Of a stretch of 64,000 bases of DNA, positions 9,473 to 18,700 are shown piece by piece. Origin of the DNA: Dysgonomonas sp. UBA5412 (GTDB lineage Bacteria; Bacteroidota; Bacteroidia; Bacteroidales; Dysgonomonadaceae); assembly GCA_002409595.1 (NCBI GenBank), contig DHNQ01000010.1, forward strand, positions 98,456 to 162,455, given 5' to 3'. Made by a program: the position numbers and the translations under genes. Within the stretch, counting starts at the first letter, position 1, and each line of letters starts with the position of its first letter. Below the pieces are notes generated by a model. That model searched no databases, was not told the origin of the DNA, and was given only the letters and a program-made list of their open reading frames with translations.

Positions 9473-10273
9473 ATGCAACGTCCTGTAATATATTTGGTCC
9501 TTTTTATCGTAGTCCTTTGTTACTCTTGTGGTAGAAGACCCAGACATGTATTGCCTGAAGATAAGATGACGGATGTGTTGTATGACATACAGTTAGCTCA
9601 GGCTATTTATCGTTCTGATGCTCAATTTAACACAGACGAAAGAAAAGATGCTTTAATCGAAAGTGTTCTTCGAAAACACAAGATAAGTCAGGCTGATTTG
9701 GACTCTTCTTTATTGTGGTATTCTGATAATATAGAATACTATATGGTTATAAATGATTCTGTTGCATCTCGTCTGCGAAATAATAGTAATTTGGCTGTGA
9801 ATGCAAGAGCAGGAATAAATCCGGGGCGGGATTTTTCTAACTATCTAATACCTCCTTTTGCTTTCCTTAGCCAATCAGAATCTACAATGTCTTTTGATCT
9901 AGATTCTAATAAAATAAAAACAACGGATATAACACATTTTGATTTGAAGTTTAAGATAATAGGTGTTAATCCTTTAGTTAAGGTTGAGAGTGCAGTGTTT
10001 TTTACATATAAAGATACATTGATTCGAAATGTAATCTCAATAGAGAGAGATTCTGTATATTCATTCACAAAACCTAATATTGCAGATTCATTATTGACTA
10101 ATATAGCCGGATATATCCATGTAGATAGTAGGGGTGATGGGCTTCCTTTTGATGTATTACTTTATGATGTTACCTATGTCGATTCTTTATCAATGCAAGG
10201 TCGTCCCGAAAGAAGCTCTGTCAGAAGAGATATTAGACAGAGAGAATTAAGAAAATCTGAGGAAAAAAGATAA
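9473..10273 (+). CDS. DUF4296-domain lipoprotein
   Basis: A 266-residue predicted lipoprotein with a signal peptide ending in a lipobox (VVLCYSCG, Cys near residue 20). The mature N-terminus carries the DUF4296 pattern (HVLPEDKMTDVLYDIQLAQ, then DSSLLWYSDNIEYYMVIND). The C-terminal half is rich in beta-strand-like and charged sequence and ends in a basic tail (RQRELRKSEEKR). DUF4296 proteins are confined to Bacteroidetes and commonly sit right after lspA; their function is not known to me. Only 2 bases separate it from lspA, suggesting one transcript. Family call is good, role unknown. Confidence 0.85.
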   Translation: MQRPVIYLVLFIVVLCYSCGRRPRHVLPEDKMTDVLYDIQLAQAIYRSDAQFNTDERKDALIESVLRKHKISQADLDSSLLWYSDNIEYYMVINDSVASRLRNNSNLAVNARAGINPGRDFSNYLIPPFAFLSQSESTMSFDLDSNKIKTTDITHFDLKFKIIGVNPLVKVESAVFFTYKDTLIRNVISIERDSVYSFTKPNIADSLLTNIAGYIHVDSRGDGLPFDVLLYDVTYVDSLSMQGRPERSSVRRDIRQRELRKSEEKR

Positions 10274-10301
10274 TTGTAACCCAGTAATAATCTCTATTAC
10301 T

Positions 10302-10598
10302 ATGCATCGTTATTTTTCTCATTATACGTTTATTTATCCGGATATTTATCTGAAAAATCATATTGTCGAAATGAATGACGATGGACATATTGTTCGTTAT
10401 TTCCCTTTCGAAAAAGAAATTGAAAAAACAGAATTTCATTCGGGGTTGTTGATGTTTGTTCCTAAGGATATCACTTTAGATGAAATTTTATATATGAAGG
10501 ATATTCAATTGAAACTTGAATGTGTGAAAAATACTTCTTATTGTATATCAGATATTATATACGATCTGTGTGACGAAGGTGAAGCTAAAATTAATTAA
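10302..10598 (+). CDS. Hypothetical 98-residue protein, possibly an amidohydrolase N-terminal remnant
   Basis: The frame begins 28 bases after the DUF4296 gene and encodes an acidic protein with no signal peptide. Its first half (YTFIYPDIYLKNHIVEMNDD then GHIVRYFPF) has the look of the small beta-sandwich that starts metal-dependent amidohydrolases, where a line such as 'place, name, express in a new sentence, index' leads into the metal-binding barrel. The histidine-rich metal motif and the barrel are absent. In other Bacteroidales I expect a full amidohydrolase near this position, so this could be a shortened descendant. I do not recognise a family with certainty; the coding call rests on spacing and clean frame. 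Confidence 0.55.
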   Translation: MHRYFSHYTFIYPDIYLKNHIVEMNDDGHIVRYFPFEKEIEKTEFHSGLLMFVPKDITLDEILYMKDIQLKLECVKNTSYCISDIIYDLCDEGEAKIN

Positions 10599-10701
10599 TT
10601 ACCTATTATACAGTAATAAACCTAATCGCTTAATAAGCTTAATGAAATTCTGTATATACTTATTTAGAAATGTACAATTTTGTAATGTAATAATGCGTAA
10701 G

Positions 10702-11706
10702 ATGAAAATAGTATTCACTGTTTGCTCCAATAATTATCTATCCCAAGCTAAAGTTCTAGGAGACTCCTTATTGGAGTATAATCCAGATTACAGGTTCTTT
10801 ATATGTTTGTGTGATAAGAAAAATCGGCAAGTAGATTATAAGCTATATGATTCATTTGAAATTGTTGAAGTGGAAAACCTTATGATTGAAAACTTTGAAT
10901 GGATGATAAAACAGTATGATGTTGTAGAATTGAATACAGCTGTTAAACCTTTCTTTTTTCAATATCTTATTCAGCAATATCCGGATGTAGATACAGTAAT
11001 GTATTTTGATCCAGATATAAGAATATTCAATAGTTTATCTCCAATAGAGAAAGAATTAGAGCCTGAAAATATATTGTTGACACCGCATATTCTTTCTCCA
11101 ATACCTGTAGATGGTAAAAAACCTCAAGAATCAGTCTTTTTGAATTATGGTATATACAACTTAGGGTTTCTAGCAGTAAGACCAACTAAAGAATCTATAA
11201 AAATGCTGGAATGGTGGTCAGCTAAACTCGCAATCCAATGTTTCGATAAAACATCAGAAGGCATATTTGTTGATCAGTTACCTATGAATTATGTACCGAT
11301 ATTTTATAAAGGGGTAAAAGTGTCACATAATCCGGGATTTAATTTTGCGTATTGGAACTTTCATGAAAGGAAAGTCTCGAAAAAAGACAATACGTATTTC
11401 ATCAATGAGGACTATCCTTTGGTCTTTTTCCATTTTAGTAATTTTAAACCTCAATATCCGATAAATATAACATCTAAACAAGATAGATTTACTCTTGAAG
11501 AGAATACGGTTTTGTATACTTTATTCTTAGAATATGCCCAAATGTTGTTAAAGGGTAATTATAATGAACTAATACACTTGCCGGTTTACTATAGGATTAC
11601 AAAGATATTAAATAAGCTAAAGGCGAAAAATATCTTTAGCCGGATGAAGAAAAAAAATCGTATTAAATTAAAAGAGTATAATGAAAGTATCAGTCATTAC
11701 TATTAA
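10702..11706 (+). CDS. Glycosyltransferase with a DxD motif (GT8-like fold)
   Basis: About 334 residues, starting MKIVFTVCSNNYLSQAKVLG; the opening strand and the phrase 'CSNNYLSQAK' are typical of a Bacteroidetes GT-A family. The nucleotide-sugar/metal motif is visible as TVMYFDPDIRIFN, and later LNYGIYNLGFLAVRP and FVDQLPMNYVP resemble GT8-type acceptor regions. The frame stays open upstream to a GTG at 10570 that would overlap the previous gene, but the family start fits ATG 10702 (or ATG 10693, adding MRK). The last 26 bases overlap the next gene. It transfers a sugar in surface-glycan assembly; donor and acceptor are unknown. Confidence 0.85.
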   Translation: MKIVFTVCSNNYLSQAKVLGDSLLEYNPDYRFFICLCDKKNRQVDYKLYDSFEIVEVENLMIENFEWMIKQYDVVELNTAVKPFFFQYLIQQYPDVDTVMYFDPDIRIFNSLSPIEKELEPENILLTPHILSPIPVDGKKPQESVFLNYGIYNLGFLAVRPTKESIKMLEWWSAKLAIQCFDKTSEGIFVDQLPMNYVPIFYKGVKVSHNPGFNFAYWNFHERKVSKKDNTYFINEDYPLVFFHFSNFKPQYPINITSKQDRFTLEENTVLYTLFLEYAQMLLKGNYNELIHLPVYYRITKILNKLKAKNIFSRMKKKNRIKLKEYNESISHYY

Positions 11707-12466
11707 TTATAACAATGCTAAAGGTATAGAAAAGACGATAAAAAGTGTTATAGCTCAGAGTTATGATGATTATGAATATATCGTAATAGATGGGGGTTCT
11801 ACAGACGGCAGTAAGGAAATACTAGAATCTTTCTCCGAAAAAATAGCTTACTGGGTTAGCGAACCAGATAAAGGCATATATATGGCAATGAATAAGGGAA
11901 TTGCTAGAGCTAAAGGAGAATATTGCCATTTTCTTAATTCTGGAGATATATATGCTAATAATGATGTTTTGTCTGATGTTTTTCATAATAAAGATTATAT
12001 TGAACCTCTTTTAAGAGGGATCCAGATCTGTGATTCAGAAAAAGGCTTTTTCAGATGGTATAATCAAGGTAACAGAGATATAACATTATATGATTTGTAT
12101 CGGGATACTTTACAACATCAGGCTACATTTATAAGACGTAGTTTGTTTCAGAAATATGGCTTTTACGACGAAGTTTATAAAATAGTCTCAGACTGGAAGT
12201 TTTTTTTGAAAACGATGCTCGGAGGAGAAACTTCATTTTATTTAAATCATGATATTGTTGTCTTTGATATGACAGGTATAAGTAATAATCCGGTCTTCCA
12301 TGATCTTATGTATAAAGAAAGGTATGAAGTTCTTGATGAGTTAATACCAAAAACAATACGAGACGATTATGACAGACTACTCTTAATGGACAAAGAAGCG
12401 CGTAAGTACCGCCGATATATTCGTTTAGGTAAATTCATGAATCGTTTAAAATGGAAAAAGAATTAA
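11681..12466 (+). CDS. Family 2 glycosyltransferase
   Basis: A 261-residue GT-A enzyme starting MKVSVITINYNNAKGIEKTI. The nucleotide-binding part shows YEYIVIDGGSTDGSKEIL, then YWVSEPDKGIYMAMNKGIARAKGEY and HFLNSGDIY, where the metal DxD is replaced by SGD as is common in this WcaA/WcaE-like subgroup. QATFIRRSLFQKYGFYDE and VSDWKFFLK supply the acceptor-side residues. No membrane helix is evident; the basic tail (RLGKFMNRLKWKKN) may hold it at the inner membrane. Its start overlaps the preceding glycosyltransferase by 26 bases, a sign of tight coupling. Confidence 0.93.
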   Translation: MKVSVITINYNNAKGIEKTIKSVIAQSYDDYEYIVIDGGSTDGSKEILESFSEKIAYWVSEPDKGIYMAMNKGIARAKGEYCHFLNSGDIYANNDVLSDVFHNKDYIEPLLRGIQICDSEKGFFRWYNQGNRDITLYDLYRDTLQHQATFIRRSLFQKYGFYDEVYKIVSDWKFFLKTMLGGETSFYLNHDIVVFDMTGISNNPVFHDLMYKERYEVLDELIPKTIRDDYDRLLLMDKEARKYRRYIRLGKFMNRLKWKKN

Positions 12467-12481
12467 ATTGTATTACGACTT

Positions 12482-13777
12482 ATGATTAAATTACTGATAT
12501 TGACTCCATATTTACCTTACCCTATCAATTCTGGTGGAAACCAGCTTTTTTTTCAATTAGTAGAGAGATTACGCCAATATATTGATATCTCTATTATTTT
12601 TTCAGTAAAGAAAACTGATTCAAACAATGTTGAGAAATTGCAATCTTTGTGGCCTAATGTAAAGTTTTACCTATATTATCGGGATGACCTGTCAAATAAA
12701 AAAGATTATACTTATTCTACAAAATTTTTATATAAACTGAAAAAAATAATTGACAGGAGGTTCTACAAAAGATATATTAAATCAAATTCACGAGATTTGG
12801 TTCGTATTCATTCCATATTGCGGTCTGAGATTTTAACGCCCGATGAAAGATATATTGATTTCATCGAAAATGTTGTTCGTTCGAATCCTTTCGATATGGT
12901 ACAAGTTGATTTTTTCGAGTTGATAAATCTTGTAAATATTTTACCTGATAACCTGAAAAGAGTATTTATTCATCATGAAATAAGGTTTGTACGAGCGGAG
13001 CAGGAGTTGGTGCTAATGCAAAAACAATCACCATTAGATATATACTTTTTAAAAAACATAAAGAGTGCTGAGCTTCAGTATCTTAATTGTTATGATGGCA
13101 TAGTTACACTTACAGATGTTGATAATGATAAATTGAAGAGAGAACTAAAAGATAATATTTTTGTCGCAACATCTCCGGCTATTGTTGATATAAAAACATT
13201 AGATTTATCATCTTCTTTTTGTTTCAATAATAAATTGGTATTTCTTGGAGGAAGCGATCATTTTCCAAATCTCGATGCTGTTGATTGGTTTCTTAATAAT
13301 TGTTGGAAAGGTTTGAGATCAGCAAAACCGAAATTAGAATTTCATATAATTGGTCAATGGAAATCTAAATTAAAGAAAAAATATACAAAAGAGTTTGATC
13401 AAGTCTTTTTTAGAGGGTTTGTAGATGATCTGTCGGTAGCTCTGACTGATACAATTATGATTGTTCCATTACGTATAGGTAGCGGAGTTCGGATTAAAAT
13501 CCTAGATGCTATAAGTAAAGGAGTTCCTTTTATATCTACAAGTATTGGTGCAGAAGGAATCATTCTTGACGATAGAGAAGATTGTATAATTGCAGATGGT
13601 AAAGAACTCTTTATAAATGCAATCTTAACATTGGCAAATGATAATGATCTATGTAACAACTTTCGTATAAGGGCTAGGAGTAAACTTGATATGAAAAAGA
13701 CTCCAGATCAATTAGCCTTGACAAGGTTGAATATATATGAAAATTTACTGGGTATGCCACTTACTCAAAATAAGTAG
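12482..13777 (+). CDS. Family 4 (GT-B) glycosyltransferase
   Basis: A 431-residue protein with two Rossmann-like domains. The acceptor domain begins IKLLILTPYLPYPINSGG, a loop with the small Gly pair usual in GT-B enzymes, and contains FIHHEIRFVRAEQEL. The donor domain shows LVFLGGSDHFPNLDAVDWF, FHIIGQW, VFFRGFVDDL, and the nucleotide-sugar site as IGSGVRIKILDAISKGVPF followed by STSIGAEGI. It follows the previous gene by 15 bases and precedes the next by 6. The family call is firm; the sugar is not predictable from sequence. Confidence 0.92.
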   Translation: MIKLLILTPYLPYPINSGGNQLFFQLVERLRQYIDISIIFSVKKTDSNNVEKLQSLWPNVKFYLYYRDDLSNKKDYTYSTKFLYKLKKIIDRRFYKRYIKSNSRDLVRIHSILRSEILTPDERYIDFIENVVRSNPFDMVQVDFFELINLVNILPDNLKRVFIHHEIRFVRAEQELVLMQKQSPLDIYFLKNIKSAELQYLNCYDGIVTLTDVDNDKLKRELKDNIFVATSPAIVDIKTLDLSSSFCFNNKLVFLGGSDHFPNLDAVDWFLNNCWKGLRSAKPKLEFHIIGQWKSKLKKKYTKEFDQVFFRGFVDDLSVALTDTIMIVPLRIGSGVRIKILDAISKGVPFISTSIGAEGIILDDREDCIIADGKELFINAILTLANDNDLCNNFRIRARSKLDMKKTPDQLALTRLNIYENLLGMPLTQNK

Positions 13778-13783
13778 ACTTAA

Positions 13784-14743
13784 ATGAAAGATCCACTCGT
13801 TAGTATTATTATACCAAACTACAACCACTCACGCTATTTGAAACAACGAATAGATAGCGTGTTAAATCAATCTTTTCAAGATTTTGAATTGATTATTCTA
13901 GATGATTGTTCCACTGATAATAGTCGTACTGTTATAGAGGAGTACACTTCATCTAATAAAGTCAGCCATATTATATTCAATGAAAAAAATTCAGGCTCAA
14001 CATTTATCCAATGGCAAAAGGGATTTTCTTTAGCAAAAGGTAAATACATTTGGATTGCAGAAAGTGATGACTATGCAGATCTTACTTTTCTTGAGAAATT
14101 AGTTTCGTTATTAGAGAATAATTACAATTGCCAAATAGCTTTCTCGTGTTCATATACTATAGATGAAAATGGATCTGTTTTAGCTAATGATTGGGATAGA
14201 AATAAGATGGCAAAAGGTATTTACTCTAAATTTGAAGGATCAGAGTTTATAAAAGCTCGGATGTTATTTAATAATAGTATATATAATGCCAGTATGGTTG
14301 TTTTTAGAAAGTCTATTTTGGATAAGATTGACAATCGGTTTATGGATTTTAGTTATTGTGGAGACTGGTTTTTCTGGTATAAAATTTGTTTGCAAGGAAC
14401 TGTTATACGTCATAATGAAAAATTAAATTATTTCAGACAACATTTTTCAAAAGTATCTCCAAAAGCAGAAGCTTTAGGAAAAAGATTTTTAGAAGGGAAA
14501 TTTGTTTTAAAAGAAATGTTTAAAGATTTAGAATTAAAACCGATACAAGAAAAAGTTATTATAGGTCGGTTGCTGAAAAAAATCCATTCTTCTAATTTAT
14601 TCGAATGTAAAGAGCTTAAAGGTAAGGTAATGTCTGATGCAATTCTTTTTTTTGGATTTGGGAAATCTTCCGTTATATTTTATGAGTTAGATAAGATATT
14701 TAATTTTTCAAAATTGAGTATAACAAAAAGTAGACATCTATGA
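13784..14743 (+). CDS. Family 2 glycosyltransferase
   Basis: A 319-residue GT-A enzyme with the canonical start PLVSIIIPNYNHSRYLKQRI, then FELIILDDCSTDNSRTVI, ISEKNSG-like IFNEKNSGST, and the DxD-equivalent WIAESDDYAD. The region YCGDWFFWYKICLQG corresponds to the catalytic acceptor segment. The C-terminal 80 residues are rich in lysine and may contact the membrane. Its last four bases overlap the next gene's start (ATGA), so translation of the two is coupled. It belongs to the five-gene glycosyltransferase run. Confidence 0.93.
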   Translation: MKDPLVSIIIPNYNHSRYLKQRIDSVLNQSFQDFELIILDDCSTDNSRTVIEEYTSSNKVSHIIFNEKNSGSTFIQWQKGFSLAKGKYIWIAESDDYADLTFLEKLVSLLENNYNCQIAFSCSYTIDENGSVLANDWDRNKMAKGIYSKFEGSEFIKARMLFNNSIYNASMVVFRKSILDKIDNRFMDFSYCGDWFFWYKICLQGTVIRHNEKLNYFRQHFSKVSPKAEALGKRFLEGKFVLKEMFKDLELKPIQEKVIIGRLLKKIHSSNLFECKELKGKVMSDAILFFGFGKSSVIFYELDKIFNFSKLSITKSRHL

Positions 14744-15549
14744 ATCAAATAAAACCTACTGTTTCTATTATTATAGCTACCTATAATTGGCCGGAAGCAT
14801 TAAAGATTTGTCTCAATAGTGTTTTCAAACAGACAATACTACCAAATGAGATTTTAATTGCTGACGATGGTTCAACAGATGCCACAAAGAAGCTCATAGA
14901 GGAGATGAGTTTGCTCTCCCCATGCCCGATTACTCATGTTTGGCATGAAGATATTGGTTTTAGACTTACTGTTATTCGTAATAAGGCAATAGTTTCAGCT
15001 ACAGGAGATTACATTTTGCAAATAGATGGAGATGTGGTTTTAGACTGTCATTTTGTAGAAGATCATTTACGGTTTGAAAAAGAAGCATGTTTCTCAACGG
15101 GAAGTAGGATTATGATGGATCAAGCTCTCAGCCGTGAACTATTGAATGATGATAGTATAAGCCTAAATTGGTTGTCAAAAGGAATAAGAAACCGACAGAA
15201 TGCAATTCGATCACGACTTTTAGCTAACTATTTTAGATTTAGATATAAAAAGGATAGTCCACATTATATAAAAGGTTGTAATATGGCTTTTTGGAAAAAA
15301 GATCTGATCGCAGTAAACGGATACAATGAAGATATGATCGGATGGGGGTATGAAGATAATGAAATTGCAGCTCGATTAATCTCTTCGGGAATTCGAAAAC
15401 AATATCTTAAATTCTGTGGAATCGTTTATCATATCCATCACAAGCAAAGTAGCCATGATCGGAAAACGATTAATACCTCAATATTTCAAAATGCAGTTGA
15501 CCGTAAAACTACATATTGTAAAAACGGTCTTGATAAGTATCTAAAATAA
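14740..15549 (+). CDS. Family 2 glycosyltransferase with galactosyltransferase-type C-terminus
   Basis: A 269-residue enzyme whose N-terminal half is GT-A family 2 (VSIIIATYNWPEALKICLNS, ILIADDGSTDATKKLI, and the metal motif LQIDGDVVLDCHFV). The second half has YIKGCNMAFWKKDLIAVNGY followed by MIGWGYEDNEIAARL, the conserved segment of the galactosyltransferase/GT7-like C-terminal domain found in chondroitin-type and LPS transferases, where the GWGxED acidic residues bind acceptor. It is the last gene of the glycosyltransferase run and is followed by a hairpin at 15592-15629. A galactose or GalNAc donor is plausible but not shown. Confidence 0.92.
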   Translation: MNQIKPTVSIIIATYNWPEALKICLNSVFKQTILPNEILIADDGSTDATKKLIEEMSLLSPCPITHVWHEDIGFRLTVIRNKAIVSATGDYILQIDGDVVLDCHFVEDHLRFEKEACFSTGSRIMMDQALSRELLNDDSISLNWLSKGIRNRQNAIRSRLLANYFRFRYKKDSPHYIKGCNMAFWKKDLIAVNGYNEDMIGWGYEDNEIAARLISSGIRKQYLKFCGIVYHIHHKQSSHDRKTINTSIFQNAVDRKTTYCKNGLDKYLK

Positions 15550-15591
15550 ATATCTATCATTGTACTGATAATAAAAAATAAATTGGACTTA

Positions 15592-15629
15592 ATACAGCCT
15601 GTGATGAACTTAAACATTACAGGCTGTAT
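15592..15629 (+). terminator. Hairpin after the glycosyltransferase run
   Basis: ATACAGCCTGTGATG (15592-15606) pairs with CATTACAGGCTGTAT (15615-15629), a strong stem of about 14 pairs. No long T-tract follows, so termination may be partial. Confidence 0.5.
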
Positions 15630-15737
15630 AGTCTTATGAGTTTGATAAATGTTTTATATGATACTAACTGCATGAGCTTTAATCTGTCAAAAATAGGCTC
15701 TAATTGATTTTTTCCAATTTACATAAATATAGCTTTA

Positions 15738-15745
15738 TATATTTG
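15738..15745 (+). promoter_or_regulatory. Bacteroidetes -7 element before the hybrid sensor gene
   Basis: TATATTTG matches TAnnTTTG and ends 28 bases before the ATG at 15774. A T-rich stretch lies upstream but no clean TTTG at the right spacing. Confidence 0.4.
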
Positions 15746-15773
15746 TTGTAGATTTAAAGGTTAATCAATTACT

Positions 15774-18700
15774 ATGAAAAAAATATTATATCTTTTTGTC
15801 TTTCTCCATATATTCGTCCATATATATGCTCAACCTTATACAATTGATATATTAAGTCTGGAAAGTGGTATTTCTAGCTCTTTTATTACAAGTATAACTG
15901 AGGATCGAGATGGATTCTTGTGGATTGCGACAGAGTCGGGTCTTAATAGATTTGATGGAAGAAAATTTACGGTATATGAAAAGAACCGTGAGAAATACGG
16001 AGAAAGCATCAATTGTGAAGGTATAAATATTATTTATGCAGATCCCGATCAAGATATATTATGGATAGGAACTCAGCGTGAAGGTCTAAACGCTTATAAT
16101 TATAGCACCGGAATCTTCTCTTACTATACACATGATCCGAAGAATAATCGGAGTATAATCACTAATGATGTGACAGATATTATCAGTTCAAAAGATGGAA
16201 ATCTATGGATTGCAACATATCATCAAGGTATAGAATATTTTGACAAGAAGACTAATGAATTTACTCATTATAATACAAAGACAATCCCTGAACTAAAAAA
16301 TAATCAGACGTGGACAATCGCGTTAGATAATGATAATCTGTATATCGGTCATGTGAATAAAGGCTTAAGTATATTGTCATTGCAAACAAAAAAGATGAAG
16401 AATTATGTACATGATCCATCTGACCCCAAGAGTATTCCCGGCAATACAGTCAGAGCTATTTGTATAGATAAGAATGACAATGTATGGGTTGGAACTGATA
16501 ATGGATTGGCTTTGTTTAATTCTGAAACAGAAGAGTTTCTTGTATTTAAACATTTAAACTCTAACTCAAAATCTTTGTTATCCAATTATATTTATTCAAT
16601 AAAACAGATAGATGATAATCTGTATATTGGCATACAGAATGGAGGGGTTAGTATTTTGAATACGAAGAATAAAATGTTTTCTTCTCCTCAAAATATTGAA
16701 TTCACGAATATAACAGCAGGAAATGGACAAGATAAATTATCCAATCCATCTGTAAAGGCTATTTTTCAAGATAAGTTCGGTAATATTTGGTTGGGAACAT
16801 ATGGTGGAGGACTTAATTTTATAGGGAAGCTAAAACCATTCTTTAATACATGGGAATATAACCCTAATAATATATTAACAGGACTTTCTAACGCTGTAGC
16901 ATGGGGGCTTTGTGTTGATGATGACGGCAATCTGTGGATAGGGACAGATGGCGGAGGTATCAATGTATACCAAAATGGTATAAATAAGCGTGTGATAACA
17001 AAAGAAAAGGACGGATTGAGCGATAATGCTATTTTGTCCGCAATGAAAGATAGCCAAGGCAATCTGTGGTTTGGGACCTTTAGTGGTGGAGTGAATATAT
17101 ATAATAAAAAAGAGAGAAAGCTAAAACCATCCTTACCACAACTGAAAGGAGCTGATATTCGGCATTTTTTCGAAGATTCTAATAAAACGGTATGGATATC
17201 GAGCGATTTAGGTTTATTTGCTTACAATTTGATAAATAAAAAGGGGAAGCTATATGATGTTACTAACTCTGTTCTCTCCGAAAATTTAATACGTTCTTTT
17301 GCTGAAGATAATCAAGGTAATTTATGGATTGGGACTTTTGGTCAAGGATTGGTTATTGCCGATCGAAACTTAAATCTTATACAATATATTAAAGTCAAAG
17401 ATGGTCTTTACTCTAACAACATTAATCAGATATTTCGAGATTCGCGCCAACGAATGTGGATTGCGACGGGAGAAGGACTTGTTTTGTTTCCGGATATAAA
17501 AGAATTGGATAATTTAAAGATATACACAACTCAAGAGGGACTAACTAACAATAATATAAGAGCCATTCAAGAAGATGACCTTGGCAATATATGGGTCAGT
17601 ACCAATCGTGGAATAAATAAGATAGATGCCACAAGTTTTAATATTTCCAATTATACACGGCAGAGTGGTGTCCCTTTAGGTACATTTATGAATGGATCGG
17701 CAGTAAAAACATCTGATGGAACGATTTATTTCGGGTCGCAGAATGGAGTTTGTTATTTTGATCCGCAATATATTTCCGAAGCGATAGATATATCTCCTAC
17801 GGTTATCAATAGTTTTATAATCCACGATTCGCCGATAGAAACATCAACACCATTACGATCCCTCCCTATTACTGATCCGATTAGCTTGACATATAAACAA
17901 AATACGTTTCAGATATCATTCAATACACAAAATTATGCCCAAAGTAAGATTGTTGAATATTCATATATGATGAAAGGGCTGGATGAGAATTGGATGATAT
18001 TACAAGATGATAACTCTGTAACCTTTCGCAATATTCCGTATGGAGAATATCAATTGCAGGTGAAATCAAGGATCAAAAATCAGGAATGGAATGATCGAAT
18101 AGAAACACTTAACATCATTATATCTCCTCCATTTTGGTTGTCTTGGTGGGCAAAACTTATTTACATATCATTGTTTCTCACAATTATATTCATTGTTATC
18201 AGATTTTATAAAAGAAAACTTCATCTAGAGAATTCTTTGTTACTCGAAAAAGGAACACATGAACAGGAACAAAAACTCAATGATGAACGAATGCGCTTCT
18301 ATACGAATATTACACATGAATTGAGAACACCATTAACACTTATAATAGGTCCTCTTGACGATTTGTCGAAGGATAAAACATTATCCTCCAAGAATATTTC
18401 ATTGATTTCTACAGTTCAGAAGAGTGCTGCTAAGCTCTTATCCTTGATAAATCAGATATTAGAATTTCGAAAAACAGAGACGTATAATAAGCAATTAATG
18501 ATTAAAAAAGGAAATCTGGTAGCTTTGCTGAATGAAATTATAGTAAAATATAAGATTACAAACACGAATAAAGATTTAGCCATTGACTTATACTTTGAAG
18601 AACAACAGCAAGACATATATTTCGACCCTGATGTAGTAACAACAATTGTTGATAATTTGGTATCCAACGCTATAAAATATACACATAAAGGAAATGTTTC

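Noticed and set aside
10570..10701. GTG-started N-terminal extension of the first glycosyltransferase
   Set aside because: It would overlap the previous gene, is rich in rare-looking hydrophobic and basic residues, and the family pattern begins at MKIVFTVCSNN.
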